From Phoronis australis (Eukaryota > Phoronida > Phoronidae), in the NCBI GenBank assembly GCA_002633005.1, contig NMRA01000010.1, positions 1,723,298 through 1,787,297 of the forward strand: DNA of 64,000 nucleotides, given 5' to 3'. Both the position numbers and the translations under genes were made by a program. The first letter of the stretch is position 1. Every line of letters starts with the position of its first letter. The notes under the pieces were generated by a model, which saw only the letters and a list, made by a program, of their open reading frames with translations, made no database searches and was not told the DNA's origin. Shown here piece by piece: positions 47,311 to 59,470 of this stretch.

Positions 47311-47561
47311 AAAGTGACTTTAGACTTGAGACAGAAATTTGGTCTGATGCTCCACATTTTCATTTCTAAAAAATAGCTGAAAGTGACTCCAGAAAAGAAT
47401 AAAGTATACGAGAATATACCCACTACTGTCACTTACTGAGATAAGTTTTACAAGTTATTTTCAGGCAGTGACGTCCTCTTAATCACATGACTAAAACTTT
47501 ATTTGACAACTTGGAAGTGGGAGCACAAGATCAAATTTTCGTCTTAAGTCTCAAGTCACTT
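47311..47561. mobile_element. palindromic miniature element (MITE-like), ~250 bp
   Basis: The left end AGTGACTTTAGACTTGAGAC and the reversed right end AGTGACTTGAGACTTAAGAC are inverted repeats. The similarity carries on for about 50 bp (GAAATTTGGTCTGATGCTCC versus GAAAATTTGATCTTGTGCTCC, abridged). It has no coding. A related solo end lies near 12975. Confidence 0.65.
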
Positions 47562-50500
47562 CCTAAAACCATAGATTATAGACAACAGATTCGCAACTCC
47601 GACATTTTCTTGTGCACTATCCTAGGGGAGGCGTCACTCTCCTAAATTACCAATTTCAGTTTCCGGTTTGTGTATTTTTACGGGAAATTCTCGCATCTGT
47701 TTTGCTGTCCAGTGCAACGAAAAAAATAATAATTTCGGTATTGAAACGCTGTTCACAGTCTTCTAATAATAGAACTGTTGGTAGGCCTATCGCGAATACT
47801 TTTGGCACCCGACTTCACAACAGCCGATCATGATTAGCAGACGACGTACTTGTCGGAAGTAAAACTTCCTAATTTTGTTTGCTTCCCGTTCAGTAACGCT
47901 AGGACCTCGCTAAAAAGCAAGACTTCGCGAGATTATATGAGATATTGCAGTGTATTTTAAATGAGAGCTCGTGACTTTGGCTAGATTTTAGCTAGGTCCT
48001 GGGGTAGGTCCTAGCGCTACTGAACGCACGCCACGTGTAGCTAGTGAATAACGACGTCACAGCTTATGCGTAAGATTACAGAGTTCGTCCTTTGAAAATA
48101 TGATGAAACAGAACCCATGCTTTCAGAGTTCAGTGTCATTCGATTGCGACAGGAATTTTTCAGGTGTACAACCAAAAATTAATAAATTAACTTGAATTTC
48201 TAGGAATAATATTTAATTAACCAAATGTGAGTATAATGTATTTCTTTCCTAAATTGCCATTTTCCGATATAGGTACGAAATAAAAACTACAGTGTCGCTA
48301 GATGGCGAAATGAGATTAGCCTTGTTGAGTTAACGTGTATCTGGAATGTAGATTTTAAAGCTGCGGAATTTCAAAGTTTTTTTTTAATTCATTGGTGTAA
48401 TATTTTTCATTTTTATTATTACCATGTCGTCAAATCTTTGTTGTAATGTGGGATATCCAAATGATTCGCGTAGTCTCACGTCTCTAAATGTCCATGAATT
48501 ATTAAGAAAATGCGTTCAAATGGCACTAAACGTCGCTAGATGCCTATGAATTAGTGAATTACGAAATTGCGTTCAAGGGTATGAAACACATATTTTGTCA
48601 GAAAATAACGTTAGCTTGAAATGTAGACACCCATGTTAGAATGTCTTTGTCTCCACGGCACAGCCATCTACGCTTGTTGGAGCAAGCATACTGTCTCCTA
48701 TTGTTCTTCTTCACCCTATATTCCCTAAGCTTAAAAATTACCAATGATTTTCATTTCTGGTTATAAATATTTTTGGAAATTTGTTAATACCCCCAAAAAT
48801 CCGTTCTAATCTGAACGCGGAGCAAGATAAGGTTGATTTTATAACGTTAAGTTTCCTAAATTGAAATAATATGTGCGCAAGTCAGGGAATAAATGCGAAA
48901 TTTTTCGAAGATTTTTCCATAATTACAAGTAAAAGACACAAATTGACATAGCAAAACGACAAAATAACGCAACTTCACTAACTGTAGCAATCCCCTATTG
49001 CTACAGATTGTGTGCACCTTCGAAGCTCAGTGTCAGAATTTTTTACGCAGACAAAAATTAGTTGTTTGTGGAGTAGCACAACTTGTAATTTTTCATGGAC
49101 GCTTTGAAGTTCTTTTTGCAACAATTCTACGGGCTTATTGAAAAACAACCTGTAATTCCATCAAAAACGACGATTTTAGTTAAGCCACCCACAGCTAAGT
49201 ATCATTATCAAGTGACCCGTATTGGCACGTACATCATCGCGGCAATGAAACCCTTCGGGAGTGAGTAAAATGTCAGTGTACTGTTCGGGAGTGCATGTTT
49301 AGAAAATCCAGTCATTTACTAGCTCGATGCTTTGACACGCACTGGCACGCAATTTGTGTTTGATGCTTAAATTGCATTGCGACAATTTGCGCTTCGAATG
49401 CTTGCGCATACTGCTGCACCTTGTGGGTTCCAGCAGTTTAGGTAACCCCGCAAACCACGCACACAGATTGCTGTGATGAAAATTTACGACAATTTATGCT
49501 TCAAAGGTCTATACAAGCACTGGATCTGGTCTTTTAGCATTTGAAACATCGTACTTATTGAGCATTCAATCCTCAGTTGTATGCAAAACGGCGTCTGTAT
49601 CCAGAATTAGGCCCATGCGGCAAAATTTTGAAAGTAGTATAACAATAAGCTCGAGTTATCCGTTACAAAACGCTTGACGTGAACGTCACGTTAACCGTGT
49701 GAATAATACGTATTACAATTAGATGTACAATACGTAAAACAACAAGTTTTTATGTATGCGTATACAAAGGATAGCCGTCTGTGCCATCGATGGAGCTCTC
49801 CCACAAGTGCCTGTGTGCGAAACACCACCGCCAGAAAGATATTGCAATTTGAACGAGGCTGAATGTTGTCTGGAAGGGAGCCTTTGCCGTATCTTTGGAG
49901 CTACTCTCGTATAGCAATTAGCGTTGCAATATAGAAGCTGGCCGAAATTGACACAAATAATGTTAGGACCCTTTTATTAGGTTTGTTTCTGAAATATTTT
50001 GGCACACAAATTGCACCTACCTTGACGTTAGCATAACAGTCCGTTGAATAATTGGGTAGGTATTACAAAGGACTGCATGAAGGCCTGTGGGCAAATTATC
50101 GTTGCTGAGTATTGTACAAATTGAGCGAAAATTGGTCGTCATGGTAATGCTTGCGGAATGCACGCTAGTGGTTTGGAACAACTGACAAAGATCGAATTAC
50201 TCAGTGCATATATAACATGAATTAATAACTCGGGACAAACATCGAAAGGGAATGGGTCTGTTTGAACCATAAGTCGACAAGTATTTCCCTTTGTTTGAGC
50301 AACTTTTGGTTGGTTGCCCAGTACATGTATCTCTTTATCTAACTTAAGCGCCCTCCATAAAAAGCTCAATGACTGACAGATTCGCCAGTCTTACTCCGAC
50401 GTCCTTTCTCATGGCCACCACCAATACCTTACAACCTATAATTCTTCTCTCCCGTATTTAAATTGTTTTCTTACATACACACATGTATGACCTCAGTGGC

Positions 50501-50589
50501 AAAAAGTCATATTAATACTTCTGAATTTCCATAGGAGGAGTTTTGAGAACCTCTTGAAAATTTTGGCAATCCACTTATAAACCAACGTC
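47562..50589. other. non-coding stretch
   Basis: AT-rich, with no supported gene, RNA or repeat in about 3 kb. Confidence 0.35.
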
Positions 50590-50614
50590 TTGATAAATGT
50601 ATTTGTTTTTCCAG

Positions 50615-50799
50615 GAAAAACATCGTGGTGTATTTTGAATGAATCGCCTGAAATTTCATACGTAGCCTTGGTGATTGGTCCCAGCTTGCCGTGGCCACAC
50701 GTAACCTTGGCGACTAGTACTTGCTCGCCGTGGCAACACGTAACCTTGGCGACTGGTGCAGGTCTGAAGCAGGATGAGATGGCGGAGAAAGTGGCCTGA
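50615..50799 (+). CDS. possible terminal exon containing an in-frame 39-bp repeat
   Basis: After an acceptor-like TTGTTTTTCCAG the frame is open to a TGA at 50797-50799. It contains HVTLATSTCSPWQ and related copies, because the DNA is a 39-bp tandem repeat and 39 is a multiple of three. It ends KQDEMAEKVA. No domain or partner exon is recognised. Confidence 0.25.
50660..50759. repeat. 39-bp tandem repeat, about 2.6 copies
   Basis: Units start at 50660, 50699 and 50738 with ACGTAACCTTGGCGACT (first copy ACGTAGCCTTGGTGATT). The middle of each unit carries CGCCGTGGCAAC or a variant. Confidence 0.85.
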
Positions 50800-51410
50800 A
50801 TCAAGAGCTGTTTCGGATAGATGGCTCGGATTTATTGGCCCGATGAAGTTATGTTTTTTAGTTTATCTTCGTGATGCCCTTGATTGCAGGTACAATTTCC
50901 CTTTGAATCTTGGGATGTTTTTGTATAGGTAATATTTTCCGAATCCTCAAAGATTGAGAAATTTTAATTCGCTGTGTTGCTAATAAATGCAATATCCTCA
51001 CATTTGAGGTTTTTTCTGCAGTGTACAATTGTTGAAGGGTCATGAATTTGGCCCGCTTAATACGGGGAAGTGTCAATCAAGACAATGTGGACAAAACGAG
51101 TAACGCTCCTCAGCGTCCATTACTGTGAAAAATGTGTTTGGGCCGACAACACGAGGTGTCAACCTCACACATCGTCTTTTGATCAGTCAATCGCGTAATG
51201 TTTATAATTTATTAATCGTTAAACATGTGGAAAAATGAGCGTTACTTTTTAAACCTGTGGCTTAAATCATTCATTCAGCACATAAACTACACAAACTGAA
51301 GCCTCTGCAAACGACGCATACATGTAGGTGAACGAGTTAGCAAAAAGACGTCTTACCTGTTCTGGCGGTAGTAACCACTGTGTCCAGCTAAATGATTAGG
51401 TAACACTCAG
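50800..51410. other. non-coding stretch
   Basis: No feature is supported. Confidence 0.35.
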
Positions 51411-51557
51411 GTGTTTGCCTCTGACCTCGGCGAATTTATCAGTTCGGCATTGCAAGACAAACGAGATCACGCACAATTGCGCGAGATATCGCCATACATT
51501 ATAAGAGAACCACGTGATGACTTTTCTTTTGCGTCTGCGGAACGGAGGCTAATTTTG
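51411..51557 (+). CDS. candidate internal exon, symmetric phase, product not recognised
   Basis: Exactly 49 codons lie between an acceptor-like TAACACTCAG and a good donor ATTTTG|GTATGT, phase 0 at both ends. The peptide is well mixed and charged (DLGEFISSALQDKRDHAQLR, then REPRDDFSFASAERRLIL). It looks more coding than most frames here. No family was recognised, and no other exon of the same gene is certain. The tRNA-Lys array begins about 270 bp downstream. Confidence 0.33.
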
Positions 51558-52713
51558 GTATGTGGCGCTGCACATCGACCTGAAAGGATGCTTGTTCTTA
51601 GGATGTATCAAACAAACATGTACTGAAAGTGGGGTGACGATACACCAAAATAAGATTAGCCGGCAATGAAATAGGTACAAAATCGGCTTGTTGTTTACAT
51701 TTTTAATAGGATTTTGGCAAATTGCAGCAATAAAATGAGTAAAAGTCTGTTTATGTGTCTTTGATCTGAACAGACAAATTCTGTGGTGCGCAAACCGGTC
51801 GAGTTGCCCTATGGTGTCAACGTAGGATTCTTTTCATGAGCACTAGCATTCAGGATTTCTCTGACAGATTTTGGACAGTGAAAATGTTACATCAATTAGA
51901 CTGGTTAATGAGATGCTGATCACGAGTACGGAGTCTGGATCATAATGTTTCCGGGTGGGGAAGTTATTACTCATGACAGATTTAAACATTTGGAGAAGTT
52001 GAACTAATCAACTCACGTCCGGTCGAGTGCATGAAATGAGCTGTACTCGGCCGTACGTTTCCACTCCTTACGTTCTTGCTCTTAGATTACCAAAGTCAAC
52101 TGATCTCAGAGCTTTAATGATAAACAAAGACGTGAGTAATAATATGATAATCGCAGGTTTGAGTTAGTGGTCCACCAAACGCCTTATGCAAAATCGTGTA
52201 CGAAACTACAGGGAGTTGCTGGGCAATTCCTAGCAATGGATGCGTTACATTGATCATTTATGAATACACACGTGGGCGTCAGGGATTCGTCACAGCTGCA
52301 ATGTTTTATTGGGAACATCAGTTAAAATGTATGTTGCAATTGACGATGCTCAATATTCCATGCCTTGTTAAAAAGTTGTATTTAGTAACCGAGTGACCTC
52401 CATTGACTGCTAGTCGTGTTTAAGCCTGGGTGTGAAATTTCATAAGAATTGCTCCACGAATGAGGAATGTTGATTCATGTTCAGATAACTAACAACACAT
52501 AGTATACGGGATAAACTTCTTGCAACATATTCCACGCCTCACTGAATAAGATATATTTATACACATAGTATACAATCACGTCTTACTTCATGTTTTGGTC
52601 TCTTCCTGGATACTTTCAAAATTAGACAATGAGAAGGTTAAACCCATCTGTATGGAAAACCAGTTTAACATAAAAGCGAAAGGTGTAGTGAGCAAAATTA
52701 AGTGTTAAGAGAA

Positions 52714-52786
52714 GCCCGGCTAGCTCAGTCGGTAGAGCATGAGACTCTTATTCTTAGGGTCGTGGGTTTGAGCCCCACGTTGGGCG
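52714..52786 (+). tRNA. tRNA-Lys(CTT), near-canonical
   Basis: 73 nt. The acceptor stem GCCCGGC...GTTGGGC, D arm and CTT anticodon are kept. The anticodon stem has a G-T wobble and the loop reads CTCTTAT. Box B has TTTGA for TTCGA (position 56 changed), which may weaken transcription and folding. TTTT follows within about 10 nt. Function is doubtful. Confidence 0.7.
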
Positions 52787-53481
52787 TGCAGTTCTTTTAC
52801 ACACGTTGGCGTTTTGTTACAAAACCGAGTGGCGTACGATAATTGTGGTTAAATTCGATAAGACACTCGAAATCACTTAGAGTGTAGCAGATCCTTCTAG
52901 TGATATTGTTATAAATATAACATTGTCTAGCATTCAGAGTGATGTTTTTGACAGATATTAGAGACATCACAGTGAGAATGTTACACCAATTGCACTCTTC
53001 TACAAAATGTTAGCAACGAGTACGGTGGAGTTTGGATCAGATTGTAAGACTGAAACGAAAAAACAGAGATTTTAGTTAGTGGTCCACTAAACGTCTTATG
53101 CAAAATCGTGTAGACAGGACAATCATACTACATATACGTTGCCATCAGTGATTCGTCACAGATGCAATGTTTTCTTGAGCACATTAGTTAAGATTGTTGT
53201 TGAAAACGACGATGCTCAGCATTCCCTGTGTTGGTAAAAAGTTGAATTCTTCACTTAACTGAGTCACCTCCATTGACTGCTATTCATGTTCTGAAGAATT
53301 ACCCCAAGAATGAGGAATGTTGATTAACAAAAAAGTTAAGAATCATGCCTTTTATCGTGTTTTGGTCTTCTCCGGGATACTGTAAAAATCAGGCAATGAG
53401 AAGGTTAAGCCCATCTGTATCGTAAACCAATCTAACATAAAAACGGAATAGTACAGTGAGCTAAACTAAGTGTCAGTGTAA

Positions 53482-53554
53482 GTCCGACTAGCTCAGTCGG
53501 TAGAGCATGAGACTATTATATCATGGCCATGAGTTTGAGCCTCGTGTTGAGCAC
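53482..53554 (+). pseudogene. tRNA-Lys pseudogene
   Basis: GTCCGACTAGCTCAGTCGG keeps box A, but the anticodon region (GACTATTATATCATGG) and T arm are altered. There is no CTT loop. Confidence 0.8.
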
Positions 53555-53763
53555 ACATTCCATTCAATTTACACACGTCGGGGTTTTGTTACAAAATGAA
53601 TGACCCACGACATATACGGGTATAATCGAGGTCAAATTCGCCGAGACATTCGGAGCCACTCGGAGAGTAGATGTTCTGAGCGCTGTTCTTATAAATAGAG
53701 CACTGTCTAGAATTCAGAATTTCTAATTGACCGAAATTAGACAGTGGGAATGTTACATCAATA

Positions 53764-55734
53764 GCGGAGTTGCAACGCCGCCATATTGGAAATGGGTCAG
53801 AATGTTGCATTGTGGTTAAGCTGGTAAACAAGTACGTCGGCAAGCGTGGGGGCGAACCGGCCACAGGGAGGTTATACGTGTTGTGTGCTTGGCATGCTAT
53901 AATACCAGTTAGCGAAATAAAAAATTTAGTTACTACCTGTTTCCCAAGGATCAAGAACTGCGTTAAACATGGGTCAGAGACATCGGTAGAGCTGGTAGCA
54001 AAGGCCGACTTCGTGAATTCTTTCCGACTTCGTAGCATAAAGTGTGCAGCGCTCATTTTGAGGGCGGCAAGAAAACGTATCTTAGAAACTGCCCAACAAT
54101 ATCTCCCTTCAAAGAAACAGTAACAAATACTCCACGGCGGTTGGTAGTGAAAAAAAAACTTGTTTTCGCTTGACCAGAACCAAGCCAACATGAGCAATTT
54201 TGAGGATAATGCCTCTGCACAATCACCTGTTCTGGGTCGACTCACTTAACGTATGCACACTATATGCATTACGCGCTAAGATAAAGCGTGCAGATTATTA
54301 TTATTTACTTTCTACAAAATTGTGGTACATTGCTATCAAAATTCGTTGTTAAATTACGATCATTTTTCATAAAATTTTGTTGAAGTTCCAGGGCGAAATC
54401 TTGCCGACAAATGCGTAGCTGCTGGTCTCGCAATCGTCGATAGGGCTTGAATTCTTAAATAAGAATACAGCTTTGACTCAACAAATTACCTGAAATCCTC
54501 CTCAAGTTTTCCAAATAGCGTCTCTAAGATTTTTAAGTTCTTGTGAAGTCTGGATTAACTGCAGATTAAGTCCAAATCTACGCTAGATTGTAGCACGCAA
54601 CCCGAGAAAAATCTCTGTGGGAACACATGTTGTTGTCACGTGACGTTTGTTTTGAAGTTTGTATGCGTGTGTGTGAGAGTAAGCGTGCGTGTGCTTGTCA
54701 GAGTTCATTTGCCAGAGTAATGTAATGATCTAGGTGTGCATTGTATCCAAAAAAAAAAAAAATAAAAATAAGTCAAACAGTCAAGCAGAGCGTGTTTTAA
54801 TATTTACGGCTTAGCACTTGCTGGCCTCATCTGCTAAAAACGTTCGAGAATTTTTTCGGTAAGACCGACATGTCACTCATTGAGTCGCCGGGTGAGTGGA
54901 TGCGTGACCGTAGTGTAACAGCTATTTCCCGGAAGATTTGGGGTGTAAGGGTGCGAAGTGGGTCATTTTGACCTTAAAAACACCAATTATGATTAGTTAA
55001 ATAATTTCTCTTAAAAATAATGCAGAAGCTTTTTACGGTATTGGAAACTTTCGGAAATTAGTGCCAATATTTATTTGCCGATGCTATGTTACCCGATTAA
55101 TCTTCGATGACAGTCGGTACATTATGCAGCGCGCGCTTCTTGGTCGCGTGCTAACACTGGTCGAGTTTTTTTTTTTAGTCTTCGATTCACGGTTTTCACA
55201 TGCACAAAGAAGTTTGAGGCCGGAGAAGATCTGTACTGGAAAGAAACAATGCAATCCCCCTCTTTGACAAGTACGCTGTGTCTGTTTTCAAAGTCCAGAC
55301 CCGCGTAGTGGGGCACATCCCTCGCAAGAGCAGCAAAACTTCTGCGTTCTTTTTGAATCGCGGCGTAAGTTTGAAGTGTATACGGACATAACGGTGAGGC
55401 TCGTGGTCCGTTACAAATTCAGGCTGTCGGATCTTTCAATTGATAAATTGGAGACGTTAGAACTGTAGGTAAGGGCATTTTTCGCATGTAGTTCATGGGC
55501 TGGGCGCTTACTTTAGCAAAGTCTGAAAACGCGTTGGGGCACTTGTTGAGCCATGGGCGCTAATTAGGGCGAATAGCGGCAGAATTACATACAGCAGCGT
55601 AGTTTAATGCACACAAATTACACGTCGTGCAAACCAGTCGGTCATCCCGTTTACCATCAACAATCCCAGTAGCCTTTGCGCACCCTAATTTCCGGACATG
55701 CGCAATCGTTAAATCGATTGGGTTGCAACTCCGC
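53764..55734. mobile_element. 1.97-kb DNA transposon inserted in the tRNA array
   Basis: Terminal inverted repeats GCGGAGTTGCAAC (53764-53776) and GTTGCAACTCCGC (55722-55734) are each flanked by TA. Array sequence stops at ATGTTACATCAA and resumes at TTACACTCGTCC, matching uninterrupted sister units near 56715 and 58305. A TA target duplication suggests the Tc1/mariner superfamily or a similar cut-and-paste type. Open frames at 53770-54123 (+) and 53589-54245 (-) show no DDE or other known motif, so it is non-autonomous or degraded. Confidence 0.8.
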
Positions 55735-56465
55735 TATTACACTCGTCCATCCAATGCTATCCTAACAGCCACTACGTTGGGGTCTGGAGCAGATTGCAGT
55801 AATACCCGTGACAAATTTAAACATTTGGATAAGCAATAAGCATCTGAACTAATCTCAGATACGGTCAAGCACACGAACTGGGCTCAGTGTAATCGGCTGC
55901 ACGTTTTAACGCTTAAGTTCATCTAAATTACCAAATTCATCTGACCAGAGCTTTTAAAGCAAATGATATGATTAAGTCTCACATGATAATATGAGGTTTT
56001 ACTCAGTGGTGTACGAAGCTTCGGCGTGCAGACGATAAAATTCCATCACATAAATGAGTTTCACATTAATCATTCATAAATACATACGTTGCCATCTTGA
56101 TTTGCCACAGATGCAATTTTTTCCTGTACACATTAGTTAAGATTTTGTTGCAAATGATAATTTCAACATGCCATGCTTTGTCAGTTAAACAGTTGCAATC
56201 TCCACTTAACAGATTGACCTCCCTTGACTGTTCATCATGTTCAAGCCACGTTGTGAAAGTTCAAGAACTGTCTCACGAATGAGAAAGGTTGATTATTGTT
56301 CTAAGAATTAACAACACATAGTATACAATCATGCCTTACATCATTGTTTTCGTCTCCTCCAGGATATTATCAAAATCGGAAATGAGATGGTTAAACCAAT
56401 CTGTATAAAAACCCATTTAACATAAAAGTGAAACGTACATTGAGCAACAATGTGTGCTAGTGTAA

Positions 56466-56533
56466 GCCCGGCTAGCTCAATCGGTAGAGCATGAGACTCT
56501 TAATCTCAGGGTCGTGGATTCGAGCCCCACGTT
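56466..56533 (+). pseudogene. tRNA-Lys(CTT) lacking its 3' acceptor strand
   Basis: Identical to the canonical copies up to the T arm apart from an AATCGG change in the D loop and GGATTCGA. The 3' acceptor is gone: CCACGTTTACACATG stands where sister units have CCACGTTGGGCG, spacer, then TTTTACACATG. A 14-nt deletion removed the acceptor strand. Confidence 0.85.
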
Positions 56534-58067
56534 TACACATGCTGGCGTTTTGTTTATGTTTTGTTACAAACTATGATATGTAGCCTATATAATCGTGGTT
56601 AAAGTCGTTAAGACATTCCACACTACTTAGAGTGTAGCACATCTTCTTATAATGTGCTATTATTTTAAAATTACAGTCGAGAATTGACTAACAGATTTTA
56701 GACAGTGAGAATTTTACAACGATTACACTCGTTCATGAAATGCTGATCACGAGTACTTTGGAGTCTGTGTCATGTTGTATCCAGGCGCAGAACTGTTACT
56801 CATGACAGATTTAAGCATTTGGAGAAGCTATTATTTCTGAACTCCAACTCAGGTCCGGTCGAGCAGCGCAAGAACAAGCTAGGTGTTCAGTGTAATTGTT
56901 TGTACATTCATTACGGCGTTTTCCCGTTGCTTCCAACTTGATCGATTCTAGAGCCCAGCAACAAGCTGGGAAGTTTTCCTGTAGCCAATATCTTACACGA
57001 CTGGTTAACTCTAATCTGGCATTGGCGGTTGGAGGGCCAGCTCTCCTTTGATCGATAATTGCTCTAATCTCCAATAAGATCGTATCTACCCTGACTGGGC
57101 TGTGCTGTTAAAAATGAAAGTTAACTTATAACATATGTGAACATAAACCAATAGCATTTCTGAAATCCTTGTGAAATGGTGATCATGTTTAGTTTTTGAA
57201 TCGCCAAAATCGCCCAACTGCAACCAAAGTTACGACAATCTATTCTTTCCGAATACAACAATTCACTTTTGAGTTTGACTGTTCGCAGTGGTCTGTAATA
57301 AGCCTGGTAGACAAGTGGCCTGCTTGTTGTCATAACAGACAAAAGAGTGTGCTAGGCAATTAACAAAGAAACTAGATGTTATCACACGCTCAGAACCCCC
57401 TGCATCTGGTAAAGTCACTGAAAGGGAAACGCTGCCATGTCCACTCCTCATAAGTTCTTACTAAATTACCAAATTCAGCTTATTTCAGAGCTATAGTGAT
57501 AGACAAAGTGGTGGGAAAATGAATTAGAAGTCCTGCATAACAAGCGAAGGTTTTAGTTCGTGGTCCCGACTAATCGTATTATCTCCATCGTATGCGAGAC
57601 TTCGGAGAGTACTGAGACAGCGGAAAATTCCTTACGATGGAAGTGTTACACCTGGGAGTAATATTGGTCCTAGGTTACACAGTGATTTTTTCTAAATGCA
57701 TGCGTTGCCATCAGTGATTTGTCACAGATACAATAATTTCTTGAGCACATCAATAGTTTTTATATATGACGATGCTCTGCATTCCATGAGTTGGTAAAAA
57801 GTTGTAATTTCCACTTAGACGAGTGACCTCCGTTGACTGGTATTTGTTCAAGTCACGATGTGAAATTCCATAACATATACCTCACGACTGAGAAATGTTC
57901 TGTTCAGAGAATTAACAACTCATAGTATACAATCATGCCTTACATCATTGTTTTTGTATCCTCCGGGATATTATCAAAATCGGAAATGAGATGGTTAAAC
58001 CAATCTATGAAAACCCATTTAACATAAAAGTGGAACGTACATTGAGCAATATTGTGTGCTAGTGTAA

Positions 58068-58140
58068 GCCCGGCTAGCTCAGTCGGTAGAGCATGAGACT
58101 CTTAATCTCAGGGTCGTGGGTTCGAGCCCCACGTTGGGCG
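58068..58140 (+). tRNA. tRNA-Lys(CTT), canonical
   Basis: A full 73-nt cloverleaf: acceptor GCCCGGC/GTTGGGC with discriminator G, D arm AGCTCAGTCGGTAGAGC, anticodon arm TGAGA-CTCTTAA-TCTCA with CTT, variable loop, and T arm GTGGG-TTCGAGC-CCCAC. It appears identical to the conserved animal tRNA-Lys-CTT sequence. A Pol III terminator TTTT lies within 10 nt. Decodes AAG. Probably functional. Confidence 0.96.
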
Positions 58141-59130
58141 CATACGTTTTACACATGCTGGCGTTTTGTTATGTTTTGTTACAAACTACGGTATATAGCC
58201 TATATAATCGTGGTTAAAGTCGTTAAGACATTCCACACCACTTGGAGTGTAGCAGATATTCTTATAATGTGTATTGTAAAATTACAGATTTTAGACAGTG
58301 AGAAAGTTACATCGATAATACTCGTTCACTGCATGAAATGCTGATCACGAGTACTTTGAAGTCTGTGTCATTTTGTATCCAGGCGTAGAACTGTTACTCA
58401 TGATAGATTTAAGCATTTGGAGAAGCTATAATTTCTGAACTCTTACTCAGGTCCGGTCGAGCAGCGCACGAACAAGGTGTTCAGTGCAACTGGTTGTACA
58501 TTTCCGCTCCTTGGGTTCTCAGTTACTATATTACCAAATTCAACTTGTTTCAGAGCTTTAGTGATAAACAAAGTACGTGGTGGGCAAATGAATCGGAAGT
58601 CCTGCACAACAAGCGAATGTTTTAGTTAGTTGTCCCGACTACACGTCTTATCTCCATCGTGTGCGAAACTTCGGATTACTAGACAGCGCTGGCTTGCCAT
58701 GGATGTGTTACACCTGGGAGCAATACTGGTCCTAGGTTACACATTAATTATTTCTAAATACATGCGTTGCCATCAGCGATTCGTCACAGATACAACATTT
58801 TCTTGAGCTTATCAATAGTTTTGTTGTAAATGTCGATGCTCAGCATTTCATGCGTTCTTGAATCTCCACTTAGCCGCCGAAGTGACCTCCATTGACTGGT
58901 AATTGTTCAAGCCACGATGTGAAATTCCATAACATATACCTCAAGAATGAGAGATGTTGATGGTTTTTCTGAGAATTAACAGCACATGGTATACATGCCT
59001 TACATCATTGTTTTTGTCTCCTCCAGGATATTATCAAAATCGGAAAATGAGATGGTTAAACCAATCTGAATGAAAACCCATTTAACATAAAAGTGAAACG
59101 TATATTGAGCAACAATGTGTGCTAGTGTAA

Positions 59131-59203
59131 GCCCGGCTAGCTCAGTCGGTAGAGCATGAGACTCTTAATCTCAGGGTCGTGGGTTCGAGCCCCACGTTGG
59201 GCG
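59131..59203 (+). tRNA. tRNA-Lys(CTT), canonical
   Basis: Same 73 nt as the copy at 58068 with every stem and box intact. TTTT lies at about 59211-59214. Probably functional. Its flanks match those of the previous unit closely, so the duplication is recent relative to the decayed units. Confidence 0.96.
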
Positions 59204-59423
59204 CACATCTTTTACACATGTTGGCGTTTTTGTTGTGTTTCGTTACAAACTACGTTACATACATATATAATGGCGGTTAAATTCAGAGTGTAGCAGATTT
59301 TCTGACATTGTGCTATTGTATAGTATCAAAATCAGACAATGAAAAGGTTAAACCTGCCTCTTTGTGAAGCCCACTCAACATAAAAATTGAAAAGTGTCGT
59401 GTCCAAAATTTAGTGTTATAGAA

Positions 59424-59470
59424 GCCCGCTTAGCTCAGTCGGTAATGGCTTTGCGCCTCGCGTTGGGTGC
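59424..59470 (+). pseudogene. tRNA-Lys remnant without anticodon arm
   Basis: GCCCGCTTAGCTCAGTCGG then jumps to GCCTCGCGTTGGGTG. The anticodon arm and most of the T arm are deleted. Confidence 0.75.

Noticed and set aside
53589-54245. 218-codon minus-strand frame, the longest unassigned frame in the tRNA array region.
   Set aside because: It crosses the end of the inserted transposon into array sequence, overlaps another open frame on the opposite strand and has no recognisable motif.
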